Below the pieces are notes generated by a model, which did no database searches, was not told the DNA's origin, and worked only from the letters and a program-made list of their open reading frames with translations. Below, in pieces: positions 5,414 to 6,628 of a stretch of DNA of 6,628 nt. Origin of the DNA: Bacteroidales bacterium (GTDB lineage Bacteria; Bacteroidota; Bacteroidia; Bacteroidales; WCHB1-69); NCBI GenBank assembly GCA_017964755.1, contig JAGCRI010000133.1:1-6628 (forward strand), in the 5' to 3' direction. Position 1 is the first letter of the stretch. Each line of letters starts with the position of its first letter. The position numbers and the translations under genes are program-made.

Positions 5414-6628
5414 CTATTCATTATCAGTTTTACGCCGCCTGATTACCATTGCGACAATTATACTCAAAACAGCCACCACTATCACTGCAACGGCGACATT
5501 ACTTATTATATGTTTTGTCTTTTCCGCTTGTGAAAGTTCTTCTTTCTTCATAACCACATTACTCTGACTGTTGTTATCAGAAGTTTGCGGCTGCCGCGCT
5601 TTTTGAATCTGCTTCTGATATTGTGCGGCGGTCTGCGGGTCAACTTTCGAAGCGATATATTGCCTCAGTTTTGCGTTGTCGCACACGGTTCCCGAACAAG
5701 CGGCATCATACTGGTTCACGAGACGGGTGTGCAGTTCTGCGATGTCGGCAAGTTGCTGCTCCGTAGCCTGCCACATTCCCTTGCGGGCGGTCTCCATCAT
5801 CACGGCAGTCATCTCCTGCAAAGCGGCAGGATTCTGGGTTTCAAAAAAGTTGTGGACTTGCAGATTATACTTATCCTTGACATACACTTCATAAATCTCA
5901 TCCCACATCTCATTATCAATTGCCTTCGGTTTCATCACATTCCAGCCGTATGTATTCTGCACAAGTTCGGCAAATGTGCCTGCCGATGAAGCCCCGCCTT
6001 TCATCATCTCATCAATGTAGTTAGGATTAAGCAGGGTTGTTCGGCTTTCAACGCCAATCGCTTCTTTAAGCTCCTGTATGTGCATGTGGTTATGATTGCG
6101 GTAGTCACTCAGATAGGCGTCAGGTTCCTTTCCGGTGACGTTGCGCACCGCGAGATTAAGTCCGCCCATAAATTCATACACATGATCGAGACTCAACGCC
6201 CCCCATGTGTTGCTCTGGCGCGGCTGGATGACGGCATCGGTGCCGGTGAGGGCGGCTTCAAAAGCGTACTGCTGCACCGACTCCCACTGAGTCTCATCAC
6301 CGTAAAACGCACCCATGTTATTCAAATAGACATCTGCAATTTCCTGTTCGCTCTCCCAACGGTCACCAGCCTGCACCATACTTTGAATGCCTGTGCCGTA
6401 GCCGCCGTTCACGCCGCCGAAGACGCGATGATGCGCAATCTCGCGGGCGGTCTTGGGCGCGATGCCCTTATCCACTAAAACACGTTCCGCCTCGACAATG
6501 CTCTGGGCAACAAAATTCTCATACTCGTCATCTTTGGCACCGGCGGCCATATTCACAGCCCTGTTGATGAGGAAAAGCCTCGAAGCGGCTATGTCACGGA
6601 GTTGGCCGATGGTCTGCACCACAACATC
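5414..6628 (-). CDS. hmuS: HmuS, CobN/Mg-chelatase H-like protein, C-terminal part (start lies outside the window)
   Basis: The reading frame is open to the window edge: 404 residues are visible and the N-terminal portion, probably well over half of the protein, is missing. Conserved CobN/BchH blocks in the visible part are DVVVQTIGQLRD (1-12), RVFGGVNGGYGTGI (68-81), NNMGAFYG (103-110), DHVYEFMGGLNLAVRNVTGKEPDAYLSDYRN (148-178) and LLNPNYIDEMMKGGASSAGTFAE (199-221). A His cluster HNHMH follows at 179-183, and a Cys-x4-Cys pair lies at 311 and 316. After a Gln/Ser/Asn-rich linker (about 339-360) comes one C-terminal membrane helix (about 374-396), ending RRRKTDNE. The helix and basic tail predict a periplasm-facing catalytic body anchored in the inner membrane, unlike soluble CobN of cobalamin synthesis. 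Followed by hmuTUV, this matches HmuS. Its homologues in gut Bacteroides have, to my recollection, been reported to remove iron from haem anaerobically. Cobalt insertion remains an alternative, less favoured by context. Confidence 0.88.
   Translation of the reverse strand, partial: DVVVQTIGQLRDIAASRLFLINRAVNMAAGAKDDEYENFVAQSIVEAERVLVDKGIAPKTAREIAHHRVFGGVNGGYGTGIQSMVQAGDRWESEQEIADVYLNNMGAFYGDETQWESVQQYAFEAALTGTDAVIQPRQSNTWGALSLDHVYEFMGGLNLAVRNVTGKEPDAYLSDYRNHNHMHIQELKEAIGVESRTTLLNPNYIDEMMKGGASSAGTFAELVQNTYGWNVMKPKAIDNEMWDEIYEVYVKDKYNLQVHNFFETQNPAALQEMTAVMMETARKGMWQATEQQLADIAELHTRLVNQYDAACSGTVCDNAKLRQYIASKVDPQTAAQYQKQIQKARQPQTSDNNSQSNVVMKKEELSQAEKTKHIISNVAVAVIVVAVLSIIVAMVIRRRKTDNE

Noticed and set aside
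5585..5989. Plus-strand open frame of 134 codons inside hmuS, and a similar one at 6080-6478
   Set aside because: They lie fully antisense to a strongly conserved coding region, have unusual composition, and show no recognisable domain.
6620..6622. GTG near the window edge as a start codon for the CobN-like gene
   Set aside because: The codons before it (Asp-Val) continue the conserved DVVVQT block of the CobN family, so this is internal and the true start is upstream of the window.
5414..6628. Annotation as cobaltochelatase CobN of aerobic cobalamin synthesis
   Set aside because: The C-terminal membrane anchor and the hmuT-hmuU-hmuV neighbours fit HmuS better; no cobalamin gene is in the window. 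The family relationship itself is kept.

Overview
The window reads as chromosomal DNA of an anaerobic member of the Bacteroidota, most likely of the order Bacteroidales. The reasons are the Bacteroidota-type omega subunit (Rpb6-like), a DUF4835/PorD-family protein, a HmuS-type CobN homologue followed by the hmuTUV genes, weak or absent Shine-Dalgarno sequences, and a good match to the Bacteroidota promoter consensus (TTTG, 17-nt spacer, TATATTTG). The genus cannot be told from this stretch. All nine genes lie on the minus strand, so the biological order runs from high to low coordinates. The DNA is densely coding: the longest gap is 110 nt, and there are no mobile elements, CRISPR arrays or tRNA/rRNA genes that I can see.

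Region A (6628 down to 3748) is the distal part of a haem-utilisation operon: the C-terminal third or so of hmuS (cut by the window edge), then hmuT, hmuU and hmuV. This matches the hmuYRSTUV order known from Porphyromonas gingivalis. HmuS is a membrane-anchored CobN/Mg-chelatase H-type protein. HmuT is a polytopic membrane protein of unknown mechanism. HmuU is an ExbB/TolQ/MotA-type proton channel. HmuV is a DUF2149 protein with one membrane segment and an ExbD-like aspartate. Inference: HmuU and HmuV form a proton-motive-force motor that energises haem handling by HmuS/HmuT, and/or TonB-like transport by the outer-membrane receptor HmuR, which would be encoded upstream outside the window.

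Region B (3747 to 3638) is the only real intergenic space. It holds weak hairpins and a T-tract that could end the hmu transcript, and a strong Bacteroidota promoter placed so close to the next start codon that the mRNA may be leaderless.

Region C (3637 down to 1) is a tight housekeeping cluster: bamD (outer-membrane protein assembly), rpoZ (RNA polymerase omega), coaBC (coenzyme A synthesis), a secreted DUF4835/PorD-family protein, and the first 62 codons of menA (menaquinone synthesis). Spacings are 0, 12, 4 and 47 nt, so co-transcription is likely. The cluster links envelope assembly, transcription, CoA and menaquinone supply. The most unusual gene in it is bamD, which lacks a recognisable lipobox and carries an extra basic linker before its TPR repeats.
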